In this document: positions 52,108-60,059 of the stretch, in pieces
How the letters are laid out: each line of letters opens with the position of its first letter
Numbering within the stretch: the first letter of the stretch is position 1
Origin: Paludibaculum fermentans
Lineage (GTDB): Bacteria > Acidobacteriota > Terriglobia > Bryobacterales > Bryobacteraceae
Assembly: GCF_015277775.1 (NCBI RefSeq)
Contig: NZ_CP063849.1
Location: 4,092,001-4,156,000 of the forward strand
Direction: 5' to 3'
DNA length: 64,000 nucleotides
Notes under the pieces: generated by a model
The model's input: the letters and a program-made list of their open reading frames with translations, nothing else
Databases searched by the model: none
Told to the model about the DNA's origin: nothing
Position numbers and translations under genes: made by a program

Positions 52108-52442
52108 GCACCCGCCTCCAGCACGCGCTGCATCATGGCCACGGTCCGCTGCCACTCGCGCTCCTCGTGCTCGAGGTGTTTCTCGCCTGCCTCTGTCAGC
52201 GAGTAGAATTTCGCGCGCCTATTGTTCTCGCTGGTGGCCTAACGGCTGTCGATCCAGCCCCTCTGCTCCAACCGGAGCAGGGCCGGGTAGATGGTGCCCT
52301 GGTTCAGAAACAACGATCCTTCGGCCGCCTGCTCGATCCGCCGCGCAAGGCCGAAGCCATGCAGCGGACCCATCGATTGCAGGGTCTTCATGACCAGAAG
52401 ATCCAAGGTGCCGTAGGGCACTTCCGTGCGCGGTGCATCCAT
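52104..52442 (-). pseudogene. padR regulator interrupted by an in-frame TAG
   Basis: From ATG 52442 (AGGAG 6 bases upstream) the frame reads VPYGTLDLLVMKTLQSMGPL and IYPALLRLEQRGWIDSR, then TAG at codon 68 (52239-52241), then ATSENNRRAKFYSLTEAGEK to a natural TGA overlapping the ADOP start. The intact copy has Trp66 in the equivalent place, so a single G-to-A change of TGG explains it. Without the stop the protein would have 112 residues, normal for PadR. As read it is a truncated, probably inactive regulator, unless the codon is suppressed. Sequencing error is possible. Confidence 0.85.
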
Positions 52443-52582
52443 TCCAAGCTCCTGTTGCCTGTTCGTGTTGTCTGTCAACAGAAGAATATCCCCGATTCGA
52501 ATTCCTGGCAAGCCCCCAGTGCAAACGGCCGCTTCGCCCGGCTGTAACGCCGAATCAATACTCGCGTGGTATTCTTTCGCCC

Positions 52583-54082
52583 ATGCGCCGTCGCACCTTC
52601 CTATCCGCACTGAGTTTCGCGCTGGCCGACGCACTGCCAGGCCAGGAGACGCCGAAGTTTGCGTCGAACCCTTTTCAACTGGGTGTAGCCTCGGGCGATC
52701 CCGCTCCTGACGGCGCTGTACTGTGGACCCGCCTGATGGGCGAGAACCTCAAGGCGCCGGTTCCTGTTCGCTGGGTGGTTGCCTCCGACGACAAATGCAC
52801 GAAGGTCGTGAAGCAGGGCGTGACCTCGGCTGCGCCAGACCTGGCCCACTCGGTGCATGTCGAGGTGAGCGGCCTTGCTGCGAATCGCCCCTACTGGTAT
52901 CGCTTCACCGCCGGCAAGGAGGAGTCGCCCATTGGCCGCACGCGCACGGCGCCATCCGCGGCTGCGGGCCTCGACCATCTGCGCTTCGCTTTCGCCTCCT
53001 GCCAGCACTATGAGACGGGTCTCTACACCGCCTATGACCACATGGTCCAGGAAGACCTCGACCTCATCGTCTTCCTCGGCGACTACATCTACGAAAACGG
53101 TCCGCGCGATGGGCAGGTGCGCCGCCACAACAGTCCGGAGATCATGAGCCTGTCCGACTATCGCAACCGCTACACGCTCTATCGCGGAGACGAGAAACTG
53201 CAGCGCGCGCACGCCTACGCGCCCTGGATCGTCACCTGGGACGACCACGAAGTAGACAACGATTATGCCAACGACCACCAGGAGAACGGCATGGACCGCA
53301 CGACCTTCCTGGAGCGGCGCGCCGCCGCCTATCAGGCCTACTACGAACACATGCCCCTGCGCATCGGCCAGAAGCACCACGGCACCGCATTGCAGCTTTA
53401 CCGTCGCCTGTCCTACGGCAACCTGGCGCAGTTCCATGTCCTCGACACTCGCCAGTTCCGCGACCCGCAACCCTGCGGCGGCTCAGGCACGCGCCCGGTC
53501 TGCGCCGAGTCGCAGGACCCGAAGCGCACAATCCTCGGAGCAGCGCAAACCAAGTGGCTGCTCGACGGACTGGATCAATCCAAGGCGCGCTGGAATGTCC
53601 TGGCCAACCAGGTGATCTTCGCGCCGGCGGACTTCAAGGTCGGCCCGGAGATCGGCTTCTCGATGGACAAGTGGAGCGGCTACGAAGCCTCCCGCAACAC
53701 CGTCATGGATTTCCTGTCGAAGAGGAAGCCGCAGAATCCCGTCGTCATCACAGGCGATGTCCACTCCAATTGGGCTTTCGACCTCAAGCGGAACTGGCAG
53801 GATCCCAAGTCTGAAGCGCTGGGCGTCGAGTTTGTAGGCACCTCCATCACGTCCTCCGGCGACGGCATGGACGCCCGTCCGGACACGCCGAAACAGCTCG
53901 CCGAGAACCCGCACCTTCGCTTTTTCAACGCGCAGCGAGGCTATGTGAAGTGCACCGTGACGCCGAAGGAATGGCAAACGGAATACCGCGTCATGCCGTT
54001 CGTCACCAAACCGGGAGCGCCCATCTCGACCCGTGCGAAGTTTGTAGTCGAGGATGGCAGGAAAGTGCTGCAGCAGGCCTAG
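52583..54082 (+). CDS. phoD: PhoD-type alkaline phosphatase/phosphodiesterase
   Basis: A 499-residue Tat-exported enzyme (ATG 52583, MRRRTFLSALSFALADALPG). N-terminal Fn3-like PhoD domain (residues ~30-120), then the metallophosphoesterase part with FASCQHYETG, VFLGDYIYENG, TWDDHEVDNDYAND, ANQVIFA and VITGDVHSNWAF, which supply the metal ligands. PhoD enzymes in the periplasm release phosphate from organic mono- and diesters with calcium and iron. It is divergent from the damaged padR, with a 140-base shared promoter region. Confidence 0.93.
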   Translation: MRRRTFLSALSFALADALPGQETPKFASNPFQLGVASGDPAPDGAVLWTRLMGENLKAPVPVRWVVASDDKCTKVVKQGVTSAAPDLAHSVHVEVSGLAANRPYWYRFTAGKEESPIGRTRTAPSAAAGLDHLRFAFASCQHYETGLYTAYDHMVQEDLDLIVFLGDYIYENGPRDGQVRRHNSPEIMSLSDYRNRYTLYRGDEKLQRAHAYAPWIVTWDDHEVDNDYANDHQENGMDRTTFLERRAAAYQAYYEHMPLRIGQKHHGTALQLYRRLSYGNLAQFHVLDTRQFRDPQPCGGSGTRPVCAESQDPKRTILGAAQTKWLLDGLDQSKARWNVLANQVIFAPADFKVGPEIGFSMDKWSGYEASRNTVMDFLSKRKPQNPVVITGDVHSNWAFDLKRNWQDPKSEALGVEFVGTSITSSGDGMDARPDTPKQLAENPHLRFFNAQRGYVKCTVTPKEWQTEYRVMPFVTKPGAPISTRAKFVVEDGRKVLQQA

Positions 54083-54096
54083 AACACAGGGAGCGA

Positions 54097-54130
54097 GGCG
54101 GCCTCGCCCGGGGAGACCGGCCAGGCCGCC
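54097..54130 (+). terminator. Possible hairpin after phoD
   Basis: GGCGGCC (54097-54103) can pair with GGCCGCC (54124-54130), but the loop is long and no T-run follows. Confidence 0.3.
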
Positions 54131-54136
54131 CAACGA

Positions 54137-54511
54137 CTACTGCGGCCTGGCCGCGACGGGCGCGAAGTCCAGGAAGCCCGTCACCGCGCGCAGACGCCCT
54201 TCCGCAATCGCCGCGAAATCGACGCCGCCGGCAATGGCCGTGTCGCCTTCCGGCTTCAGCTCCCAGGTAAACCGGGCACGATCATTGTGGCCATCGACCT
54301 GGCCAGCGCGGTGGAACCTGCAGCCCGCAAACTGCCGCTGGACCCCTTCCACCATGGCGTTGATGCCGTCGTGGCCCTGCGCCTGGACCAGCGGGTCGAT
54401 ATACGTCGCGTCCTCCGTCCAGGTGCGCGCGATGAGCGCCCGGCGCGCTTCGGCATCGGTTTCGTTCCAGATCGCAAAATACCGGTCAATCAGTTCAGTG
54501 AGGTGGTTCAT
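54137..54511 (-). CDS. SnoaL/NTF2-like small protein
   Basis: A 124-residue NTF2-fold protein starting at ATG 54511 (MNHLTELIDRYFAIWNETDA); the open frame upstream of it is not used. Blocks WTEDATYIDPLVQAQGHDGI and RARFTWELKPEGD are typical of the 'nuclear transport factor 2 family' enzymes and binders. It is divergent from an XRE regulator with a perfect palindrome between them, so it is very likely the target gene of that regulator. Confidence 0.88.
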   Translation of the reverse strand: MNHLTELIDRYFAIWNETDAEARRALIARTWTEDATYIDPLVQAQGHDGINAMVEGVQRQFAGCRFHRAGQVDGHNDRARFTWELKPEGDTAIAGGVDFAAIAEGRLRAVTGFLDFAPVAARPQ

Positions 54512-54545
54512 GACCGCATTTTGCCGTGGCTCGAGCGGTTCTTCA

Positions 54546-54562
54546 ATTACCTCGCAGGTAAT
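54546..54562. promoter_or_regulatory. Operator-like palindrome between XRE and NTF2-like genes
   Basis: ATTACCT (54546-54552) and AGGTAAT (54556-54562) form a perfect inverted repeat with a 3-base spacer, 35 bases upstream of the NTF2-like ATG and 53 before the XRE start. Confidence 0.6.
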
Positions 54563-54615
54563 GGAGCCGGGGCCCCGCCGTTCGCTATCTTGGGCACACG
54601 GAGCACACAGCCCAC

Positions 54616-55401
54616 GTGGGCGCATTACTCCGCGAATGGCGACAGCGCCGCCGCATGAGCCAGCTCAACCTGGCCTGCGAAGCCGAGATCTCCAGCCGGC
54701 ACCTGAGCTTCATCGAGACCGGCCGTTCGCAACCCAGCCGCGGCATGATCCTGCAGCTCGCCGATCATCTGCGGATCCCACCCCGGGAGAAGAACACGCT
54801 GCTGGCGGCCGGCGGTTTCGCCTCGGTATATCCAGAGAGAAACCTCGACGACCCGGCCCTCGCGGCGGGACTGAAAGCGGTGGAACTCGTGCTGAATGGC
54901 CACGAGCCCTATCCGGCCTTGGCCATCGATCGTCATTGGACACTGATGGCCGCGAACCGGGCCGTCGCCCCGCTGCTCGATGGGATCGATCCGTCCCTGC
55001 TGCAGCCGCCGGTGAACGTCTTGCGGCTGAGCCTGCACCCGGCAGGTCTCGCGCCGCGGATCGGAAATGCCGCGGAGTGGAAAGCCCACATCCTGCACCG
55101 GCTGCTGCAGCAGATCGATGCCACGGCCGACGAAGTCCTGATGGCGCTCTATAAGGAACTGAGCAATTACCCGCTGCCCGCCGGCGCCGTTCGCCGGACG
55201 CCCGCGAACGAGCATTATTCCGGCGTGGCCGTGCCGCTGCAGCTCGAAACGTCGAGCGGACTTGTCTCGCTGATCAGCACCACAATGGTCTTCGGCACAC
55301 CGCTGGACATCACACTTTCTGAACTCGCCATCGAGAGCTTCTTCCCCGCCGATGATGCCTCGGCAGGGATCCTGCGTGCCCTGGCCGGTGCGAAGCCTTA
55401 G
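54616..55401 (+). CDS. XRE regulator with MmyB-like ligand-binding domain
   Basis: A 261-residue protein starting at GTG 54616. An XRE helix-turn-helix occupies residues 1-65 (LLREWRQRRRMSQLNLACEAEISSRHLSFIETGRSQPS as consecutive segments), and a PAS-like MmyB domain residues ~95-255 (ALAIDRHWTLMAANRAVAPLL). In Streptomyces-type relatives MmyB binds fatty-acid-like ligands. The divergent NTF2-like gene and the intervening palindrome suggest a simple two-gene switch. Confidence 0.9.
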   Translation: MGALLREWRQRRRMSQLNLACEAEISSRHLSFIETGRSQPSRGMILQLADHLRIPPREKNTLLAAGGFASVYPERNLDDPALAAGLKAVELVLNGHEPYPALAIDRHWTLMAANRAVAPLLDGIDPSLLQPPVNVLRLSLHPAGLAPRIGNAAEWKAHILHRLLQQIDATADEVLMALYKELSNYPLPAGAVRRTPANEHYSGVAVPLQLETSSGLVSLISTTMVFGTPLDITLSELAIESFFPADDASAGILRALAGAKP

Positions 55402-55463
55402 CGTCTCACCCGCCCCGCGCGCCATCGAATTGCGAAAACGACTCAAGCGCGAAAGAATGAGGC

Positions 55464-58400
55464 ATGCAGATCCGGTCGTCCTCTTTGGTCCAGGCGTTTG
55501 CCCGCGCCTCCTCGACACAGCCAGGGAGTATCGCCGGCTGCGCGGACAGGACGAACCCTGGACCTGCCACTCGCTGGCTGACCCTCCTCGCGACCGCCCT
55601 CGTCGCGTTCAGCGCTTTCGGCCAGGATCAGAACAAGCCGGACAAGCCGCCAGTGGAAGCGAAGAAGGCGGCACAGGAACCCATCGCCGCGGGCGGCGAG
55701 CAACTCTCAGACAAGCAGGTCTCGGCGCTGCCTCTCAACAAGCGTGACTTCAGCCAGTTGCTGCTGCTCGCCGCCGGTACGCAGACCGACACCAACGGCG
55801 CCGCGAACTTCACACAACAATTCACCATCAACGGCCAGCGCGGCAGCGCTACGGTCTTCGCGATGGACGGCATCGACACAACCGACCCGGAGATGGGCGG
55901 CGCAACGTTCTCCAACTTCAACGTCGACGCGATCCAGGAGATCAAGTCCAGTGCCGGTGTGCTGCCGGCCGAGATCGGTCATGGCGCGGCCGGCTATACC
56001 GAGGTCCTCTCCAAGTCGGGCACAAACGACCTGCACGGCAGCGTGTTCGAGTTCCTCCGCAACGCGGTGCTCGATGCCCGCAACTTCTTCGACCGCCGAA
56101 ATGTCGCCCAGCCCGGCCGCATCCCGCCTTTCGTCCGGAACGAATTCGGCTTCACCAACGGTGGTCCACTCGTCCTGCCCGGGCTCTACAACGGCCGCAA
56201 CCGGACTTATTACTTCGGCCAGTACCAGGGCTTCCGACAAGTGTTGGGCACCACACAGATGCTGCCCGTGCCCACGGTGGACGAGCGCAGCGGCCTCAAC
56301 ACCACGGCCTTCCCGGGCGACACCCTGTATGTCCCGGTGGACCCGCAGATCGCCAAAGTCCTCGCGCGCTATCCACTGCCGAACGACCCACAGGGACCCT
56401 ACGGCGCCCGCACCTACGCCACCTCGTCGAAGGTACGCACAGTGACCGACCAATTCTCCATCCGGCTCGACCACAGGCTCTCTGACAAGGCGCAGCTTTT
56501 CGGCCGCTTCAACCTGAATGACGTGGACGGTCCACAAACCAACCCGGGGCAGCTCGCCATCGATCCCAGCTTCGGGATCCGCTTCTTTGATCACCAGAGG
56601 AACGCCGGCATCTCGTACATCCGCACACAATCGCCCAATCTCATCTTCGAGACCTACCTGGGCTACGTGCGCTCCACGCCGAACTTCCCCACCTCGAACA
56701 GCACCCAGCCCGCGCTCGCCTTCGGCGACGGCCTCTATGAAGGGTTCAACTCCGCCGCGGGCTCCACCATCGGCTCTTACGGCAATCTGTTCCAGCTACG
56801 CCAGAACGTCGCCTGGACCCGCGGCAAGCACGCCTGGAAGGCGGGCGGCGAGATCCGGGTCAACCGTGACACCACGGTCTTCGGCTTGTCGCCCAATGGC
56901 ACCTACATGTTCGGCGGCGGCACCGCTTACGCTCCGGCCGCCATTCGATCCAAGAGCGGTTCGCACGACATCGCGCCTGGCGATCCGCTGCCCGACTCGC
57001 TCACCGGCTTCCTCACCGCCACGCCCTTCTCCTACACCATCACCGCGGCGCCCGCGCTCTTCGGCCAAGGTCAGCGCATGGGGGTGGCCGCCATCCATCG
57101 GCAAGCCTACAACTTCTTCCTGCAGGATCGCTGGACCATCTCGTCGCGCTTCGCCGTCAGCTACGGTCTTCGCTACGAAGTGAACTCCACTGTCACCGAG
57201 GGCAAGCAGCAGGTCACCGGCTTCATCACGGAAAATGCGGCGGGAGTGAAGATCCACTCCATGAACCTGGGCGCGCGCGGGCGGCTGATTGTTCGCCCCG
57301 AGCCCTACTACCCGATCGACTGGACCGGCTGGGGTCCGCGTCTGGCCATCGACTGGAACCTTGATTCCAAGACCGTGTTCCGCGCCGGCGGGTCCATCAC
57401 TTCACAGCTCATGAACCTCTGGCAGCTGAACATGGTCACGGCCAACCTGCCCATCGTGGTGGCGCCCTACGCCACGGCCGAACGCGGCCGGCCTCTGCCT
57501 TTCCAGAACGCCGTCACCCGGGTTACTTTGCCCGACGCCTATTCTGTCTCGGGGCAGAAGATCTTCGCCACCGGCCGTTCCACCGACGTCACGCCGAACA
57601 CGGAGATGGACGTCCTGCGATTTGAACGCGATCTCGCCGCGCTGAGCCCGGACGGCCAGGTGCGCGCGCTGAGCGTACAGGGCATGTCGCCCGACTTCCG
57701 CAACGGCTACATCGGCACCTGGACCGCCGGGCTGGAACGGAAGATCCACGACATCACCGCCAGCCTGGGTTATGTCGCCACCACCGGCATTCGCCTCGGC
57801 TGCATCGAGAGCCCCAACGGCTACCCTGGCGCCACGCCCGGCTTCGCGCCGTTCACCCAGTTCGACTCGCAAGGCCGCGCGCAGGGTGGCTTCGGTCCCG
57901 TCTGGGCCGTCAGCAGCCACTCCCACTCGACCTACCATTCCCTGCAGGCTGCCGCCTCCAAGACCTCTCTCCGCGCCGGACTTGGCTTCCAGGCCAGCTA
58001 CACCTACAGCAAGTCCATCGACGACACCAGTGCCGTGCTCGGAGGCTTCCTCGGCGGAGCGTCCGGCACGCAGTTGCAGACCTCTCCACAGAACCCGCGT
58101 GATCGCGCCGCCGAAAAAGGCCCATCCACCTTCGACATCGCGCACGCGTTTTCGCTGAGCGCCATCCAGGAACTGCCCCTCACCCGTCTTCTGCCTGCCC
58201 TGCCCCGCCGCGCCACCAGCGGCTGGCAGTTCCTCGGCATGACCAGTCACATGAGCGGCGCGCCGTTCAGCGTCTACTCAGGCATCCAGCAGACCGGCGT
58301 AGGCTCGAACAACGCCGACCGCCCCGACGCCGTGGGCTCACCCACCCTCTCGACCAACCGCCCGGTCAAAGAAGACTACTTCGGCCTCGGCGAGAAGAAC

Positions 58401-58721
58401 AGCTCCTACTTCTCCATCCCCATCAACGTGCCTGGCGGCACGGGCCCCAACCAGGGACGCTTCGGCACCCTGGGCCGAAACACGTTCCGCGGCCCCGCCT
58501 TCCATAACTTCGACTTCTCGCTCATCAAAAACACGCCCATCGGACCCCGGGGCAATGCCGAACGCGTCGCCCTTCAGTTCCGCTTCGAAGTCTTCAACGC
58601 GTTCAACATCACGAACTTCAGCCTGCCTTCGAATCTGGTTCTGGGCCCTGGCTTCGGAATCATCAGCCGCACCGCCGGTTCCTCCCGCCAGATTCAGGTT
58701 TCCATGAAGATCGTCTATTAG
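55464..58721 (+). CDS. TonB-dependent receptor (Oar-like, no carboxypeptidase-regulatory domain)
   Basis: A 1085-residue outer-membrane protein. It starts at ATG 55464 with a long N-terminus; the membrane export segment is RWLTLLATALVAFSAFGQ (residues ~37-54). Unlike the two other receptors, the carboxypeptidase-regulatory domain is missing: a short Lys-rich linker leads straight to the plug (VSALPLNKRDFSQLLLLAAG, FAMDGIDTTDPEMG). The barrel ends QVSMKIVY. The export signal lies unusually far in, so the true start might be later. A DUF3500 gene follows. Confidence 0.9.
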   Translation: MQIRSSSLVQAFARASSTQPGSIAGCADRTNPGPATRWLTLLATALVAFSAFGQDQNKPDKPPVEAKKAAQEPIAAGGEQLSDKQVSALPLNKRDFSQLLLLAAGTQTDTNGAANFTQQFTINGQRGSATVFAMDGIDTTDPEMGGATFSNFNVDAIQEIKSSAGVLPAEIGHGAAGYTEVLSKSGTNDLHGSVFEFLRNAVLDARNFFDRRNVAQPGRIPPFVRNEFGFTNGGPLVLPGLYNGRNRTYYFGQYQGFRQVLGTTQMLPVPTVDERSGLNTTAFPGDTLYVPVDPQIAKVLARYPLPNDPQGPYGARTYATSSKVRTVTDQFSIRLDHRLSDKAQLFGRFNLNDVDGPQTNPGQLAIDPSFGIRFFDHQRNAGISYIRTQSPNLIFETYLGYVRSTPNFPTSNSTQPALAFGDGLYEGFNSAAGSTIGSYGNLFQLRQNVAWTRGKHAWKAGGEIRVNRDTTVFGLSPNGTYMFGGGTAYAPAAIRSKSGSHDIAPGDPLPDSLTGFLTATPFSYTITAAPALFGQGQRMGVAAIHRQAYNFFLQDRWTISSRFAVSYGLRYEVNSTVTEGKQQVTGFITENAAGVKIHSMNLGARGRLIVRPEPYYPIDWTGWGPRLAIDWNLDSKTVFRAGGSITSQLMNLWQLNMVTANLPIVVAPYATAERGRPLPFQNAVTRVTLPDAYSVSGQKIFATGRSTDVTPNTEMDVLRFERDLAALSPDGQVRALSVQGMSPDFRNGYIGTWTAGLERKIHDITASLGYVATTGIRLGCIESPNGYPGATPGFAPFTQFDSQGRAQGGFGPVWAVSSHSHSTYHSLQAAASKTSLRAGLGFQASYTYSKSIDDTSAVLGGFLGGASGTQLQTSPQNPRDRAAEKGPSTFDIAHAFSLSAIQELPLTRLLPALPRRATSGWQFLGMTSHMSGAPFSVYSGIQQTGVGSNNADRPDAVGSPTLSTNRPVKEDYFGLGEKNSSYFSIPINVPGGTGPNQGRFGTLGRNTFRGPAFHNFDFSLIKNTPIGPRGNAERVALQFRFEVFNAFNITNFSLPSNLVLGPGFGIISRTAGSSRQIQVSMKIVY

Positions 58722-58772
58722 CGCACCGCCCTATCTTCCATCATTCGCGGCAGCAAACGGTGCTATTCGCTG

Positions 58773-58778
58773 TATACT
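58773..58778 (+). promoter_or_regulatory. Possible -10 box of the DUF3500 gene
   Basis: TATACT matches the -10 consensus in five of six positions, 21 bases before the ATG at 58800. A matching -35 box was not found. Confidence 0.35.
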
Positions 58779-58799
58779 GGCCCACACCTGGGATTCAGT

Positions 58800-60056
58800 A
58801 TGAACACGCCTCACCCTCCGGCCAAGAAGCACGCGCCCCATCATCACCACCCGCCGCGCCTGTCGCGGCGCATGCTCTTCTCCACCCTGATCCCGGGCGC
58901 GATCCTTGCGCCGAATGCGTTCCCACAAAACGCCTCAACCATGGCCGAAGCCTTCCGCCGCAGGTCGGCCGAGGCTGAGAGCAAGGGACTCGCTGACCCG
59001 TTCAAAGGCATCACGGCCAACGGCGCCATCGAACCCGGACTCTACGATCTCCACTCCACCGGTGTCTCCACTGCGCCCGTTCGCACGGCCGTCGAGCGCT
59101 TCCTGGCCAGCCTCACCAACGAGCAGCGCGGCCGCACCATGTTCCCGGTGGACGATCCCGAGTGGCGCAAGTGGATGAACCAGCACTTCTACGTTCGCCA
59201 GGGCGTCAGCTTCCAGGAGATGTCGGGCACCCAGCGCGACGCGGCGTTCGGAGTACTGGAAACCGCGCTCAGCGCCCGCGGCCTGAAGCTGACCCGCGAC
59301 ATCATGCGCCTCAATGAGACCCTGGCCGAACTCAGCGACGACCATGACTTCCTGGGTGAGTGGCGCTACCACATCACCGTCATGGGCAAGCCCTCAGCCA
59401 CCGAACCCTGGGGCTTCCAGCTCGACGGACACCACATCATCATCAACTACTTCGTCCTGGGCGACCAGGTTGTGATGACGCCCTTCTTCGCCGGGTCGGA
59501 ACCCGTCACCGCCACCTCCGGCAAATACAAAGGCATCTCGATCCTGCAGGACGAGCAACAGCGCGGACTCGAACTGCTGCTGCATCTCGACAGGACCCAG
59601 CAGGCAAAGGCCATCCTCAATCCCGAGAAGACGAAGAACTACAACCTGACCGAGGCCTTCCGGGACAACATCGTCCTCGACTACGCCGGAGCCCGCGCCG
59701 CCTCATTCTCCCAACCCCAGCGCAGGCAGTTGCTCGAACTCGTCGACCTGTATGTCGGCAATATGGACGAGGGGCACGCCAAGGTCCGCATGGACGAGGT
59801 GAAGAGGCACATCGAGCGGACCGCCTTCGCCTGGATCGGCGGCTCCGACGATGCCTCGGTTTACTACTACCGTATCCATAGCCCGGTAATCCTCATTGAA
59901 TTCGACCACCAGCAGCCCGCGAACCTGCGCAAGTTCGCCAAGGATCCGAACATGCCCACGCGCCAGCACATCCACTGCGTGGTGCGGACCCCGAATGGCA
60001 ACGACTACGGCAAGGACCTGCTGCGCCAGCACTACCTGTCGCACGCCCACGCCTGA
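58800..60056 (+). CDS. DUF3500 family exported protein
   Basis: A 418-residue protein starting at ATG 58800. A His/Pro-rich N-terminus (HAPHHHHPPRLSRR) precedes a Tat- or Sec-like hydrophobic segment (MLFSTLIPGAILAPNAF). The body matches DUF3500: PFKGITANGAIEPGLYDLHSTG, GEWRYHITVMGKP, WGFQLDGHHIIINYFVLGDQV, FAWIGGSDDASVYYYRIHSPVILIEFDHQ, and HIHCVVRTPNGNDYGKDLL. Several conserved His/Asp residues suggest metal binding. Function unknown. It may be co-expressed with the receptor just upstream. Confidence 0.87.
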   Translation: MNTPHPPAKKHAPHHHHPPRLSRRMLFSTLIPGAILAPNAFPQNASTMAEAFRRRSAEAESKGLADPFKGITANGAIEPGLYDLHSTGVSTAPVRTAVERFLASLTNEQRGRTMFPVDDPEWRKWMNQHFYVRQGVSFQEMSGTQRDAAFGVLETALSARGLKLTRDIMRLNETLAELSDDHDFLGEWRYHITVMGKPSATEPWGFQLDGHHIIINYFVLGDQVVMTPFFAGSEPVTATSGKYKGISILQDEQQRGLELLLHLDRTQQAKAILNPEKTKNYNLTEAFRDNIVLDYAGARAASFSQPQRRQLLELVDLYVGNMDEGHAKVRMDEVKRHIERTAFAWIGGSDDASVYYYRIHSPVILIEFDHQQPANLRKFAKDPNMPTRQHIHCVVRTPNGNDYGKDLLRQHYLSHAHA

Positions 60057-60059
60057 GCG

